This document shows, in pieces, positions 51,059-59,026 of a stretch of 64,000 bases of DNA. Source of the stretch: Phycisphaerales bacterium (GTDB taxonomy: Bacteria; Planctomycetota; Phycisphaerae; Phycisphaerales; UBA1924); the NCBI GenBank assembly GCA_029260345.1, contig JAJDDK010000002.1:1-64000 (forward strand), read 5' to 3'. The position numbers and the translations under genes were made by a program. The notes under the pieces were generated by a model, which had not been told where the DNA came from, did no database searches, and saw only the letters and a list, made by a program, of their open reading frames with translations. How positions within the stretch are numbered: position 1 is the stretch's first letter; each line of letters opens with the position of its first letter.

Positions 51059-52231
51059 TCAGGGGCCGACGAAGGCGTCGTCTTCGCCATCGGGAAGTTC
51101 GACACCCTGAAGCGTGGCCTTGAGGCGGCGCTCGAGGGATCGCGGCAGCCAGATGTTGTCGCCCCAGCTCGTCACCGGGGATTCGAGCCACTGCACGGAT
51201 CGGTCATTGAAGAGGACGTGCTGACCGAGGCCGCGATGGGAAAGCGAGTTCATCGTGGGGTCCACGACATATCCCTGGCGGGCCAACTGAATGACCGGCG
51301 AGCGATCGGCGAGGACGACCTGCCGGCTCGGCGTAGTCCAGCGAGTTTCACCCGGGCCGAGGAGCTGATAGCTGTAGGAGACTTCTTCCGGCGAACGCCA
51401 GTCCTCAAGTTCTTCGATATCGAGGCGAATCGGCGCCTGCGGGTTGGAGGGCGACGCCAGATCTTCGAGCGAGGCGTAGCCGTCCTTGACCAGCACAAAG
51501 AGATTCGCAGAGTGCGATTGGCGCGGCTCGCCGACATTCCACCACGTCACGCCGGGAGCGCGGCCGGCCAGCGAATTGTTCGACGCCGGCAAGTGACCCT
51601 TGTGATCGTTGGCGTACAGCGAGAAGCCGAGGCCGGCGCTGGCGAGACGGCCCGCATTCATGGTGCGGATGTTGTCGCGACGAATGCCGGTGAGCATCGG
51701 CCACAGGATGGCGGTGGCAAGCAGCATGACGGCCGCGGCGGTCGCGAGGTCGGCCATTCGAATTCGGAAACCGTTGAGGCGGCGTTTTGCGATCGGTGAC
51801 TCGATCGCTCGCTGTGATCGCTGAATTCGCAGGAGGGTCGCGTCAATCAATGCGTCCCCGTCGATCTCCTTCTCCATGGCGGAGGGAGTGTCGAGGAGGG
51901 AGAGAATCGACGACATGTGACCGGCGCGGGAAACGTTCGTGGCGCCAACTTTTGAAGCTGTCCATCCGGCGTCAACCAGATCGTCCAGTGCTCGAGCGTC
52001 TGCAGGGGCGAGTTCTGTTTCGGCGACGACCGCGACGTCTCCGATTGTCTGAACCGCCGGCTCCGCGTGCTCCAGCGGGACGTCGAGCAGTCCGAGCAAC
52101 GCCGCGATTCGCTCAGCGCGGGCGCGGAGGAACGGCGGAACTCGATCGAGTTCGAACTCCGCATCCACCAGCGCGTCAAGCGCATCTGTGTCTGCGGGGC
52201 TCAGCCGGGCTGGATCGTTTGAATGGCTCAT
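51059..52231 (-). CDS. Membrane protein paired with an ECF sigma factor, pseudopilin-like outer part
   Basis: The 390-residue protein begins with an acidic cytoplasmic region (1-150) with two similar stretches (ADTDALDALVDAEFELDRVP and ADARALDDLVDAGWTASKV). One membrane helix follows (AAAVMLLATAILWPML). The outer region resembles the mature part of planctomycete pseudopilins: TMNAGRLASAGLGFSLYANDHKGHLPA, and near the end HRGLGQHVLFNDRSVQWL in place of an H-X9-DG tail. It lacks the prepilin cleavage site. The gene lies 36 bases behind the ECF sigma gene, so it is probably its anti-sigma partner; no zinc-finger anti-sigma motif is seen. Confidence 0.65.
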   Translation of the reverse strand: MSHSNDPARLSPADTDALDALVDAEFELDRVPPFLRARAERIAALLGLLDVPLEHAEPAVQTIGDVAVVAETELAPADARALDDLVDAGWTASKVGATNVSRAGHMSSILSLLDTPSAMEKEIDGDALIDATLLRIQRSQRAIESPIAKRRLNGFRIRMADLATAAAVMLLATAILWPMLTGIRRDNIRTMNAGRLASAGLGFSLYANDHKGHLPASNNSLAGRAPGVTWWNVGEPRQSHSANLFVLVKDGYASLEDLASPSNPQAPIRLDIEELEDWRSPEEVSYSYQLLGPGETRWTTPSRQVVLADRSPVIQLARQGYVVDPTMNSLSHRGLGQHVLFNDRSVQWLESPVTSWGDNIWLPRSLERRLKATLQGVELPDGEDDAFVGP

Positions 52232-52267
52232 GTCCACTGATCGCTCCGTCGGGTGGGAAGAGAGGGC

Positions 52268-52957
52268 TTAGTCAACGTCCGTGTCGCCATTTGCTTCGGC
52301 GGCGGCTTTCCAGTGCTTCGCAAAGAGCGCGACTGCGGCGTGCAGTCGTGACTTGACGGTTCCGATGGGAATTTCCAGCGATTCGGCCATTTGCGCATAC
52401 GACAAACGCTGGAAATAGGAGAGCAGAAGAATCTCGCGGTGATGTTCGGGGAGTGCGTCCACCACTTGTTGCACGAGCCGGTCGCGTTCTTCCTCCAGCA
52501 TGGAGGCATTCGGCGCCGGGACGTCCATCTCCATCAGGTCCACAAACGTGCGCCCGCCGTCGGAATCGAGCGGGGCAGAGAAGCCGAGTGTCGGCCTCCT
52601 TGCATTCTTACGGTGGTGGTCCCGGCCTTTGTTCGCCGCAATCGTGAAGAGCCACGGTTTAAAGCGGCGGGTTTCGTCAAAAGTGTCCGCGGAGAGGTGA
52701 ATCTGGAAAAAGGATTCCTGAAATACGTCCTCGGCGGCCTGTCGATCGCCCATAAATCGAATGAGAAAGCGAAGCAGGTCTTCGCGATAGCGACCCATGA
52801 GTGTGCGGAATGCCTGCGGATGCCCTGTGCGATGAAGGGCGAGAAGCTCTTCGTCCGTCCGATCATCCACGAGACGGAGGCGCGCCGGCTGTTCCGGGCT
52901 CGATTGCCCCATTGCGGATTCCCTTATTGGCGTCGGCTTTGGCATTGGCTGAAACAT
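52268..52957 (-). CDS. ECF-type RNA polymerase sigma factor
   Basis: The 229-residue protein has region 2 (YREDLLRFLIRFMGDRQAAEDVFQESFFQIH and FKPWLFTIAANKGRDHHRK; shown in pieces) and region 4 (LPEHHREILLLSYFQRLSYAQMAESLEIPIGTVKSRLH, in pieces). This is the RpoE-like group. The gap between the regions holds a segment with LDSDGGRTFVDLMEMD. ATG 52957 is the longest start; ATG 52912 also has a plausible ribosome site. The gene is followed by a membrane partner and is divergent from hpnH. Confidence 0.9.
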   Translation of the reverse strand: MFQPMPKPTPIRESAMGQSSPEQPARLRLVDDRTDEELLALHRTGHPQAFRTLMGRYREDLLRFLIRFMGDRQAAEDVFQESFFQIHLSADTFDETRRFKPWLFTIAANKGRDHHRKNARRPTLGFSAPLDSDGGRTFVDLMEMDVPAPNASMLEEERDRLVQQVVDALPEHHREILLLSYFQRLSYAQMAESLEIPIGTVKSRLHAAVALFAKHWKAAAEANGDTDVD

Positions 52958-53193
52958 GAATCGGACGCCTTCCCGGATTCGGGGGACACTTTAGACGCGC
53001 AGAGGATCGCTGCGCCGCTTCTCCTTCAGTCGTATTACGACGCTGATGGCACGATGTTCGCGCCGGGGCTGCAAACCCCGTTTCCGGACGCTGCAGGGCG
53101 GGAGCGTCGCCGGTAGGATCATCGATTCGGTTGAAACAGATTCGAACGCCGCCGACGAGTCGGTCGGGCGGTCGTGGATTGGAGGATGTCAGC

Positions 53194-54339
53194 GTGGGTG
53201 TTCCCGTCAGCCAGATGTGGACTGTTGCGAGCTATGTCATGAAGCAGCGGCTCAGCGGCAATAAGCGCTATCCGCTCGTGCTGATGCTGGAGCCGCTCTT
53301 TCGCTGCAATCTCGCGTGCGCCGGCTGCGGCAAGATTCAATACCCCGCGCACATTCTGAAGCGCGACCTGTCGCTCGAGAAATGTCTCGACGCGGTGGAC
53401 GAGTGCGGCGCCCCGATGGTGTCCATTCCCGGCGGCGAGCCGCTGCTCTATCCGCACATTCGCGAACTCGTCGATGGCCTCGTACAGCGCCGCAAGTACA
53501 TCTACCTTTGCACGAACGCTTTGCTGCTCAGGGAAAAGCTCGAAGCGGGATGGTTCACGCCGAGCAAGTACCTGACCTTCAGCGTTCACATGGACGGGCA
53601 GGAAGAGCATCACGATTTCGCGGTGTGCCGCGAAGGGACGTACGAGAAAGCGGCCGAAGGCATTCGCATGGCCGTCGAGCGCGGCTTCCGTGTGACGACC
53701 AACACGACGATCTTCGACGGCGCTGATCCGAATTCACTGCGCGGCTTCTTCGACGAAATGATGGACCTCGGCGTCGAGGGCATGATGGTCTCGCCGGGGT
53801 ATGCGTACCCCAAAGCGCCGGATCAAAAGACGTTCCTGCGCGAGCGCGCCAACACGAACAAACTCTTTGAGATGCTGCTGTCGAATCGCAAAAAGCGGTG
53901 GAAGTTCAATCAGTCGCCGCTATTCCTCGAGTTCCTCATGGGCACGCGCGAGTATGAGTGCACGCCATGGGGCAACCCGACGTACAACATTTTCGGCTGG
54001 CAGAAGCCGTGCTATTTGTTGCAGGATGGGTACGTCGATTCCTTCAAGGAATTGATCGACACAACGGAATGGGACAATTACGGGCGTGAGAGTGGCAACC
54101 CGGCGTGCCAGCAGTGCATGGTGCATTGCGGGTATGAGCCGAGCGCCGTGGACCACACCTTTGCCTCCTTCGGCGGCATGTGGGGCACGATCAAGGCAAT
54201 GGTCTTTAGTCGTTATGCAAACCCCGCAGCGGGCAAGCGACTGGAAGAAGAGAAGAAGAAGCCGCACGGCCCACTGGCGCAGCTCGGCATTACGGTCGAG
54301 GGGAAGCCGGTGAAGGAAGAAGCGGTCGAGGCGGCGTAA
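53194..54339 (+). CDS. hpnH: Hopanoid radical SAM protein HpnH
   Basis: HpnH adds adenosine to hopene to give adenosylhopane, the precursor of C35 hopanoids. The protein of 381 residues has the radical SAM cluster motif CNLACAGCGK directly after YPLVLMLEPLFR, as usual for HpnH, plus SIPGGEPLLYPHI and FSVHMDGQEEHHD. The CQQCMVHCGYEPS cysteines near the C-terminus are also typical. I start at GTG 53194 because GGAGG lies at 53181-53185 and HpnH proteins begin MGVP; the TTG at 53131 is too far upstream. The gene is 3 kb from hpnCDE. Confidence 0.95.
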   Translation: MGVPVSQMWTVASYVMKQRLSGNKRYPLVLMLEPLFRCNLACAGCGKIQYPAHILKRDLSLEKCLDAVDECGAPMVSIPGGEPLLYPHIRELVDGLVQRRKYIYLCTNALLLREKLEAGWFTPSKYLTFSVHMDGQEEHHDFAVCREGTYEKAAEGIRMAVERGFRVTTNTTIFDGADPNSLRGFFDEMMDLGVEGMMVSPGYAYPKAPDQKTFLRERANTNKLFEMLLSNRKKRWKFNQSPLFLEFLMGTREYECTPWGNPTYNIFGWQKPCYLLQDGYVDSFKELIDTTEWDNYGRESGNPACQQCMVHCGYEPSAVDHTFASFGGMWGTIKAMVFSRYANPAAGKRLEEEKKKPHGPLAQLGITVEGKPVKEEAVEAA

Positions 54340-54423
54340 GTTGGGCGCGGCACACGGACTTGCGCATCGCATTTCGATGCCTTTCTAAACTGCGCATTTT
54401 CACAAATCACGGATGTTGTGAAG

Positions 54424-54449
54424 TTTTGGAGGCGGCTGCGCCTCTAAAA
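54424..54449. repeat. Inverted repeat between hpnH and the dockerin gene
   Basis: An 11-bp stem (TTTTGGAGGCG with CGCCTCTAAAA, one G-T pair) and loop GCTG. It has no T-tract after the stem in either direction, so it is not a standard terminator. Confidence 0.5.
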
Positions 54450-54574
54450 CCAGTGGTATTGCCGCAAATTTTCACACTTCGCGCCCGATTCGCGCCTGCC
54501 TGTCGCTGAGACATGTGCGGGCCGGGCGTGTTTGGTCGGTCCCCTTCAGTTCGTTTCAGTGATGGAGACCAATC

Positions 54575-55888
54575 ATGAATCGCAAAGCACTCACAGCCGG
54601 CGCGCTGGCGACGTTCACGGGGCTGACGTCGACGGCGTTTGGGCAGTCGTTTGGTTTGGATGACAATCCGGCGGCGCCGCTGATCGGATTTCCGGGAATC
54701 ATTCCCGGTTTCGGCGCTGAGGATCCGTATGGTGATCCGTGGGTTGGCGCGTTCGCCGCGCTGTTCCCGCCCGGCATGGCGCCGTCGCCATCGCTTGCGA
54801 CGATCGCCGGCGTCACTGCTGGTGGCGGCGATGTATTTATGCCGGGGCCGGCGCTGCAACAGGTCGGGCCGAATGGCAACTATATGAGTTCGTTCTCGCA
54901 GAACACGCCGTTCTCGCCAAACATTCCGGTGCGCATCATGTTCAGTGTTGATCGCGGCACGCGCGGCGCTCCGGCGTCTGATGTCGGCGGTCAGTCGATC
55001 AACTTCCAGGCGCCGAGTGACATTTATCAGACGACGTCTGTGTTCATGAGTCCGAATGTGTTCACGGGCGCGATTGGTCCCGGCCCGTTCGCCGGATTTC
55101 TTCCGTCGTTCATCTTCGGGCCTCCGTTCAACGTGATGCTGCACGATGACTCGTTCTTCGGGCTGCTCAGTGGCGGCGTGGTGGTGCCGGCGGCGGGCAC
55201 AGCCGCACCGTATGCGACGGGTTCGCATGACAACATCGACTCGTGGGAAAATAAGCGGATGGCGTTTCCCGGAACGGTCGGTTTCATTAATTGGATGTAC
55301 TTCACGGTCTATCCGGATGAAGCGATTGCGGCCGGTGTCTTGCCGGCGGACATCTTCGATTTGCCGCCGAGCACGGCTGGCGCAACGCCTTTGCCGTACG
55401 CGACCGCCGCATCCATGGGTCTTGATTCATTCGGCGGCCCCGGAAGTGATGCGATCGACGGGCTGACGGTGTACGACATGGCGCCGTTTGGTGGTCCGGC
55501 GTGGGGCGGCCCTGGCGCGCAGCCTGGCTTTGATGCGGCGCTGTTCAGCCTGGCGCCCGGTTCAGCGTCTCTTGGCGCCCTGGGACTCGATCCGGGAACG
55601 GTGTTTTTCACCGACTTCACCGGCGCCTTTGCGGTGTACGCAATGACGCAGCAGATCGGTCTTGTGCCATCACCGGGTTCGCCCAATGGAGGGGACAACC
55701 TCGATGCGCTCGACGTTGCGTGCATCTTTGATGTGAACGGCGATGGTTTCGTGAATGGTGGAGATCTCGCCGCAGTGCTCGCAAGTTGGGGCAGCACCGG
55801 ATTCAGTCTCGCCGACTTCAACGGTGACGGCGTCGTCAACGGCGCCGACCTTGGCGCCATGCTCGGCTCATGGGGGCCGTGCCTCTAA
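54575..55888 (+). CDS. Secreted protein with C-terminal dockerin-like repeats
   Basis: The 437-residue protein starts with a signal peptide (LTAGALATFTGLTSTAFG). The body is rich in Gly, Pro and Phe without a named domain. The last 55 residues contain two calcium loops, DVNGDGFVNGGD and DFNGDGVVNGAD, each followed by a helix ending in SWG, as in the protein at 2233. A shared C-terminal module suggests a common anchoring or assembly partner. An intrinsic terminator follows. Confidence 0.8.
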   Translation: MNRKALTAGALATFTGLTSTAFGQSFGLDDNPAAPLIGFPGIIPGFGAEDPYGDPWVGAFAALFPPGMAPSPSLATIAGVTAGGGDVFMPGPALQQVGPNGNYMSSFSQNTPFSPNIPVRIMFSVDRGTRGAPASDVGGQSINFQAPSDIYQTTSVFMSPNVFTGAIGPGPFAGFLPSFIFGPPFNVMLHDDSFFGLLSGGVVVPAAGTAAPYATGSHDNIDSWENKRMAFPGTVGFINWMYFTVYPDEAIAAGVLPADIFDLPPSTAGATPLPYATAASMGLDSFGGPGSDAIDGLTVYDMAPFGGPAWGGPGAQPGFDAALFSLAPGSASLGALGLDPGTVFFTDFTGAFAVYAMTQQIGLVPSPGSPNGGDNLDALDVACIFDVNGDGFVNGGDLAAVLASWGSTGFSLADFNGDGVVNGADLGAMLGSWGPCL

Positions 55889-55928
55889 GACTTAAAAAAG
55901 CGCAGCGCGAAAACGCACTGCTTACCCG

Positions 55929-55965
55929 GCCGCTTCGGACGAAACTCGTTCGGAGCGGCTTTTTC
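55929..55965 (+). terminator. Intrinsic terminator of the dockerin gene
   Basis: A 13-bp stem with two wobble pairs (55929-55941 with 55947-55959) and loop AAACT is followed by TTTTT on the plus strand. Confidence 0.85.
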
Positions 55966-56282
55966 TATTCAATCTCGCCAACGCACCGCTCGAAGGTGAC
56001 GCCGCTCTCGGGCGGAAATTTCTGGAGGCCTTCTTCGCGGAGCATGGGCGCAAATTGTTTGACGTAGCGATCAAACAGTGACTGTGTGCTGAAGACATAG
56101 CGCGTTTCGACGCGGATCGGCGTGGCGGGCTCAGTCAGGCGCACGATCATCCCTGTATGGGCGCCGTGTTCGACGACTTCATCGACATGGCCTTCGCGAA
56201 GCCATGCGATGTATTCGCGTGCTGAGGCTTCATCGGGGAGCGTGGCGGTCACGGTGTAGGCGATGCGCGTCATGGAGCGCAT
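55965..56282 (-). CDS. DUF4286-like small protein
   Basis: The 105-residue protein begins at ATG 56282 after AGGA. It has the ferredoxin-like alternation of DUF4286: IAYTVTATLPDEASAREYIAWLREG (in part), GMIVRLTEPATPIRVETRYVF, and FDRYVKQFAPMLREEGLQ. Function of the family is unknown. A longer frame to 56954 is the shadow of the protease gene. It is divergent from the M50 protease, 33 bases apart. Confidence 0.8.
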   Translation of the reverse strand: MRSMTRIAYTVTATLPDEASAREYIAWLREGHVDEVVEHGAHTGMIVRLTEPATPIRVETRYVFSTQSLFDRYVKQFAPMLREEGLQKFPPESGVTFERCVGEIE

Positions 56283-56315
56283 CGTAATATCCTGTTTGAT
56301 GAAGGAGACGCCACG

Positions 56316-56990
56316 ATGAACCAAACCGGATGGTGGGTCGCTGATCTGATGGCGACGAACCCGGCAATGCTGGTGTCGTGGGTGGTGTGGGTGATCGGTT
56401 CGATCGTGCTGCACGAATTGGCCCACGGCTGGGCCGCAATTCATCGCGGCGATCGCACGCCGATCGAAACCGGGCACATGACGTGGAACCCGCTCGTGCA
56501 CATGGGCGGGATGAGTCTCTTGATGTTTGCGCTGGTCGGCATTGCGTGGGGGGCGATGCCGGTGAATACGTATCGGCTGCGCGGGAAGCACGCGGATGCG
56601 CTCGTCGCTGCGGCAGGGCCGGCCATGAACGTCGGTTTGGCATTTGTCGCGATGATTCTCGGCGGGGCTTGGCTCGCATTTGCCAAAGACATGGGCGAGC
56701 CGCTTTACACCAACGTCTGGGTGTTCTTTTTCTGCGGGACGTTCTTGAACTTGTTCCTGGCGGGGCTGAACCTGCTGCCGATTCCGCCGCTCGATGGTGG
56801 GCGGATTCTGGCCAGTTTCAGTCCGACGGTCCGGGGGTGGATGGATCGTCCTCAAGCGATGATGATTGCGATGCTGATTGCCATCGTGATTATTTTCCGC
56901 TTCGGCGGGAAGCTGTGGGGGCCAGTGATGGATTTCTCTGCCGCCGGAACCCATCTGGTGGCCGGCGCGCTGGGGTGGGCTCCGGCATAG
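56316..56990 (+). CDS. Site-2 protease family membrane protein (M50)
   Basis: The 224-residue membrane protein has the zinc-binding HELAH in SIVLHELAHGW and the third ligand motif NLLPIPPLDGG. Four to five helices are visible. AAAGPAMNVGLAFVAM is the family's GPxxN segment. It is the small, PDZ-less form found in many bacteria with unknown substrate. It starts at ATG 56316 after GGAG. rpsP follows after 114 bases. Confidence 0.92.
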   Translation: MNQTGWWVADLMATNPAMLVSWVVWVIGSIVLHELAHGWAAIHRGDRTPIETGHMTWNPLVHMGGMSLLMFALVGIAWGAMPVNTYRLRGKHADALVAAAGPAMNVGLAFVAMILGGAWLAFAKDMGEPLYTNVWVFFFCGTFLNLFLAGLNLLPIPPLDGGRILASFSPTVRGWMDRPQAMMIAMLIAIVIIFRFGGKLWGPVMDFSAAGTHLVAGALGWAPA

Positions 56991-57104
56991 TGGGGAATCG
57001 TTTGCGTTCGCCCCTGAGGCCGCTACACTCCTCGGTTCGCGCTGACGCCCGAGGTGGGGTGTCGGTTCCGTTCTGAATGAAGGTCGTCTGGAGCTGCAGA
57101 ATCA

Positions 57105-57545
57105 ATGGTCAGGTTGCGTCTGAAAAGAATGGGCCGCACGCATCGTCCGTTTTACCGCTTGAACGCGGTGGACAAGCGCACGCAGCGTGATGGCAAGATC
57201 ATTGAAAATCTCGGCTGGTACGACCCCGTTGCCAAGGACGCGTCCAAGCAGGTCGAGCTGAAGGTCGATCGCATCAAGCACTGGCTGAGCGTCGGCGCCC
57301 AGCCGTCTGAAACGGTCGCTGACCTGCTCGCCAAGCACGACATCATCGACCCCGAGAAGCGCAAGGCCGAACGGCTCGGTCGGGTCAAGAAGAAGATGGC
57401 GAAGATGGAAGCCGATAAAGCCGCCGCGGACGCCAAGGCGAAGGCAGACGCCGAAGCCGCGGCTAAGGCCGAGGCTGAGAAGGCCGCTGCGGCTGCCGCT
57501 GCTGAAGCTGCGAAGGCCGCCGAGGGCGAAGCCGGCGAGAGCTAA
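57105..57545 (+). CDS. rpsP: 30S ribosomal protein S16, extended
   Basis: The 146-residue protein opens MVRLRLKRMGRTHRPFYRL, the beginning of S16, with GWYDPVAKDASKQVELK following. Residues 1-85 are the usual protein. The rest is a helical, Ala/Lys/Glu-rich tail. It heads the conserved rpsP-trmD-rplS group, with trmD starting 3 bases after its stop. rimM, often between them, is missing. Confidence 0.95.
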   Translation: MVRLRLKRMGRTHRPFYRLNAVDKRTQRDGKIIENLGWYDPVAKDASKQVELKVDRIKHWLSVGAQPSETVADLLAKHDIIDPEKRKAERLGRVKKKMAKMEADKAAADAKAKADAEAAAKAEAEKAAAAAAAEAAKAAEGEAGES

Positions 57546-57548
57546 GTC

Positions 57549-58301
57549 ATGGCTTCGGCAGACGGGCGCGATGCTCGTCCCACCGATTCCCGACCGCCGC
57601 TCCTGATTGACATACTCACGCTGTTTCCCGGCATGTTTGAGCCGGCGCTTGGGGAGAGCATTCCCGGGCGCGCTCGAGACGCCGGGCTTGTGTCATGGCG
57701 CTGCACGAACATCCGCGATTACGCGGACAACAAACACAACAGAGTGGATGATCGCCCATTCGGCGGCGGTCCCGGCATGGTGATGATGTGCCAGCCGCTG
57801 TGGGACGCGGTGCGCGCCGTGGAGGCGGCGGATGAGACACCGGCGACGCGGATTCTGATGTCGCCTCAGGGTGAGCCGCTGACGCAGGCGATTGTTGAGG
57901 AACTCGCTGCGAAACCGCGCCTGCTCATCATCGCAGGGCACTACGAAGGCATCGATGAGCGGGTGATTGAGAAGCTGGCGCCGCGCGAGATCAGCGTGGG
58001 GGATTTCGTGCTTTCGGGCGGCGAACTGCCTGCGATGTGCCTGATCGACGCTGTGGTGCGGCTGCTGCCGGGGGCTCTCGGGCACGCGGACTCGGCGGTT
58101 GAAGACAGCTTCTCGCCGTCCGGCCCGGATCAGCGGCGGCTGCTGGATTGCCCGCATTACACGCGGCCTCGGGAGTGGGAGGGGATGGAGGTTCCCGACG
58201 TGCTGGTGTCCGGGGATCACGGGGCGGTGGCGAAATGGCGGGATGCGGAGCGGGTGAAGCGGACGCGCGAGAGACGGCCGGATTTGATGGGGGAAGGGTG
58301 A
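57549..58301 (+). CDS. trmD: tRNA (guanine-37-N1)-methyltransferase
   Basis: TrmD methylates G37 of tRNAs reading CNN codons. The 250-residue SPOUT enzyme shows IDILTLFPGMFEP, FGGGPGMVM, IIAGHYEGIDERVI and VGDFVLSGGELPAM, the knot and SAM-binding segments, with a complete C-terminal domain. The first 17 residues (MASADGRDARPTDSRPP) are extra; the bases behind them are a copy of the GACGGGCGCGATGCTCGTCCC-type planctomycete repeat. The true start may be here or the repeat may have replaced an older start. Confidence 0.95.
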   Translation: MASADGRDARPTDSRPPLLIDILTLFPGMFEPALGESIPGRARDAGLVSWRCTNIRDYADNKHNRVDDRPFGGGPGMVMMCQPLWDAVRAVEAADETPATRILMSPQGEPLTQAIVEELAAKPRLLIIAGHYEGIDERVIEKLAPREISVGDFVLSGGELPAMCLIDAVVRLLPGALGHADSAVEDSFSPSGPDQRRLLDCPHYTRPREWEGMEVPDVLVSGDHGAVAKWRDAERVKRTRERRPDLMGEG

Positions 58302-58308
58302 GGGATGG

Positions 58309-58421
58309 AGATTTGAAATTTCAGATTTCAGATTTCAGACTTCAGATTTCAGATCTGAGATCTGAGATTTGGGATCTGAGGTTTCAAATTTGAGATTTGA
58401 GACTCAGAATTTGAGAATTTG
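58309..58421. repeat. Heptamer-type repeat between trmD and rplS
   Basis: About 110 bases consist of ATTTCAG, ATTTGAG and ATCTGAG units in both orientations, centred on CAGATCTGAGATCTG, so the whole can fold back on itself. It is AT-rich compared with its neighbours and lies within a 280-base gap. It is a recognisable planctomycete intergenic repeat with no known function. Confidence 0.8.
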
Positions 58422-58581
58422 GCTTGTAGCGTGGAGGTCGGCCGGGCCGGGGGCGACTAGGCTCGCTGATTCTGAGCCGCACCCCACTGGACAAAAACGG
58501 TTCTTCTTGGAACAATGCTCGGCTCGCCGTCCCCGAGTGGGCGGACGGCGACCTTCCCCTAGTACGAAGAGCGTGATCGCC

Positions 58582-58956
58582 ATGAACAGGCAAGCCATTA
58601 TCGAAGGTGTTGTCCAGGACCAGCTCAAGACCGATGTTCCGCGCATGGACGTCGGCGACACCATCAATGTGCACTGCCGCATCGTTGAAGGTGACAAGGA
58701 GCGCGTCCAGGTTTTTCAGGGCACGCTGATCGGCCGCAAGGGCGGCGGGATCAATGAGTCCATCACGGTTCGCCGCTTGGTGGACGGCTCCGGCGTTGAG
58801 CGCGTCTTCCCGCTGAACTCACCGCGCGTCGCTAAGTATGAAGTGGTCCGTCGGGCGGACTCCCGCCGCGCGAAGCTCTACTTCCTGCGCGACCGCGTGG
58901 GCAAGAGCACGCGTCTCCGCGACCGTCGTCGCGGCATGAAGCACCTCGCGAAGTAA
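58582..58956 (+). CDS. rplS: 50S ribosomal protein L19
   Basis: The 124-residue protein starts at ATG 58582 with MNRQAIIEGVVQDQLKTD. VGDTINVHCRIVEGDKERVQ, FQGTLIGRKGGGINESITVR and VFPLNSPRVAKYEV are the family segments. The frame is open back to 58369 across the repeat but that part is not conserved. It is followed by a strong terminator. The heptamer repeat separates it from trmD, so it may have its own promoter. Confidence 0.95.
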   Translation: MNRQAIIEGVVQDQLKTDVPRMDVGDTINVHCRIVEGDKERVQVFQGTLIGRKGGGINESITVRRLVDGSGVERVFPLNSPRVAKYEVVRRADSRRAKLYFLRDRVGKSTRLRDRRRGMKHLAK

Positions 58957-58986
58957 GATTCGTCGAGCCCAATCATATCATCACAG

Positions 58987-59020
58987 CCGGCGTCCCCGAG
59001 GTGGGGGCGCCGGTTATGCT
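58987..59020 (+). terminator. Terminator of rplS
   Basis: An 11-bp stem (58987-58997 with 59003-59013, one wobble pair) with loop GAGGT is followed by TTATGCTTTT. It ends directly before the YdjY-like gene. Confidence 0.75.
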
Positions 59021-59026
59021 TTTGGC

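Noticed and set aside
53047-53061. TGGCACG-N4-TCGC, a sigma54-like site upstream of hpnH
   Set aside because: The -24 part is perfect but the -12 part is not, and about one such partial match is expected by chance in the window.
55965-56954. 329-codon frame ending in the DUF4286 gene
   Set aside because: Only the last 105 codons have protein-like composition; the rest is the shadow of the M50 protease gene.
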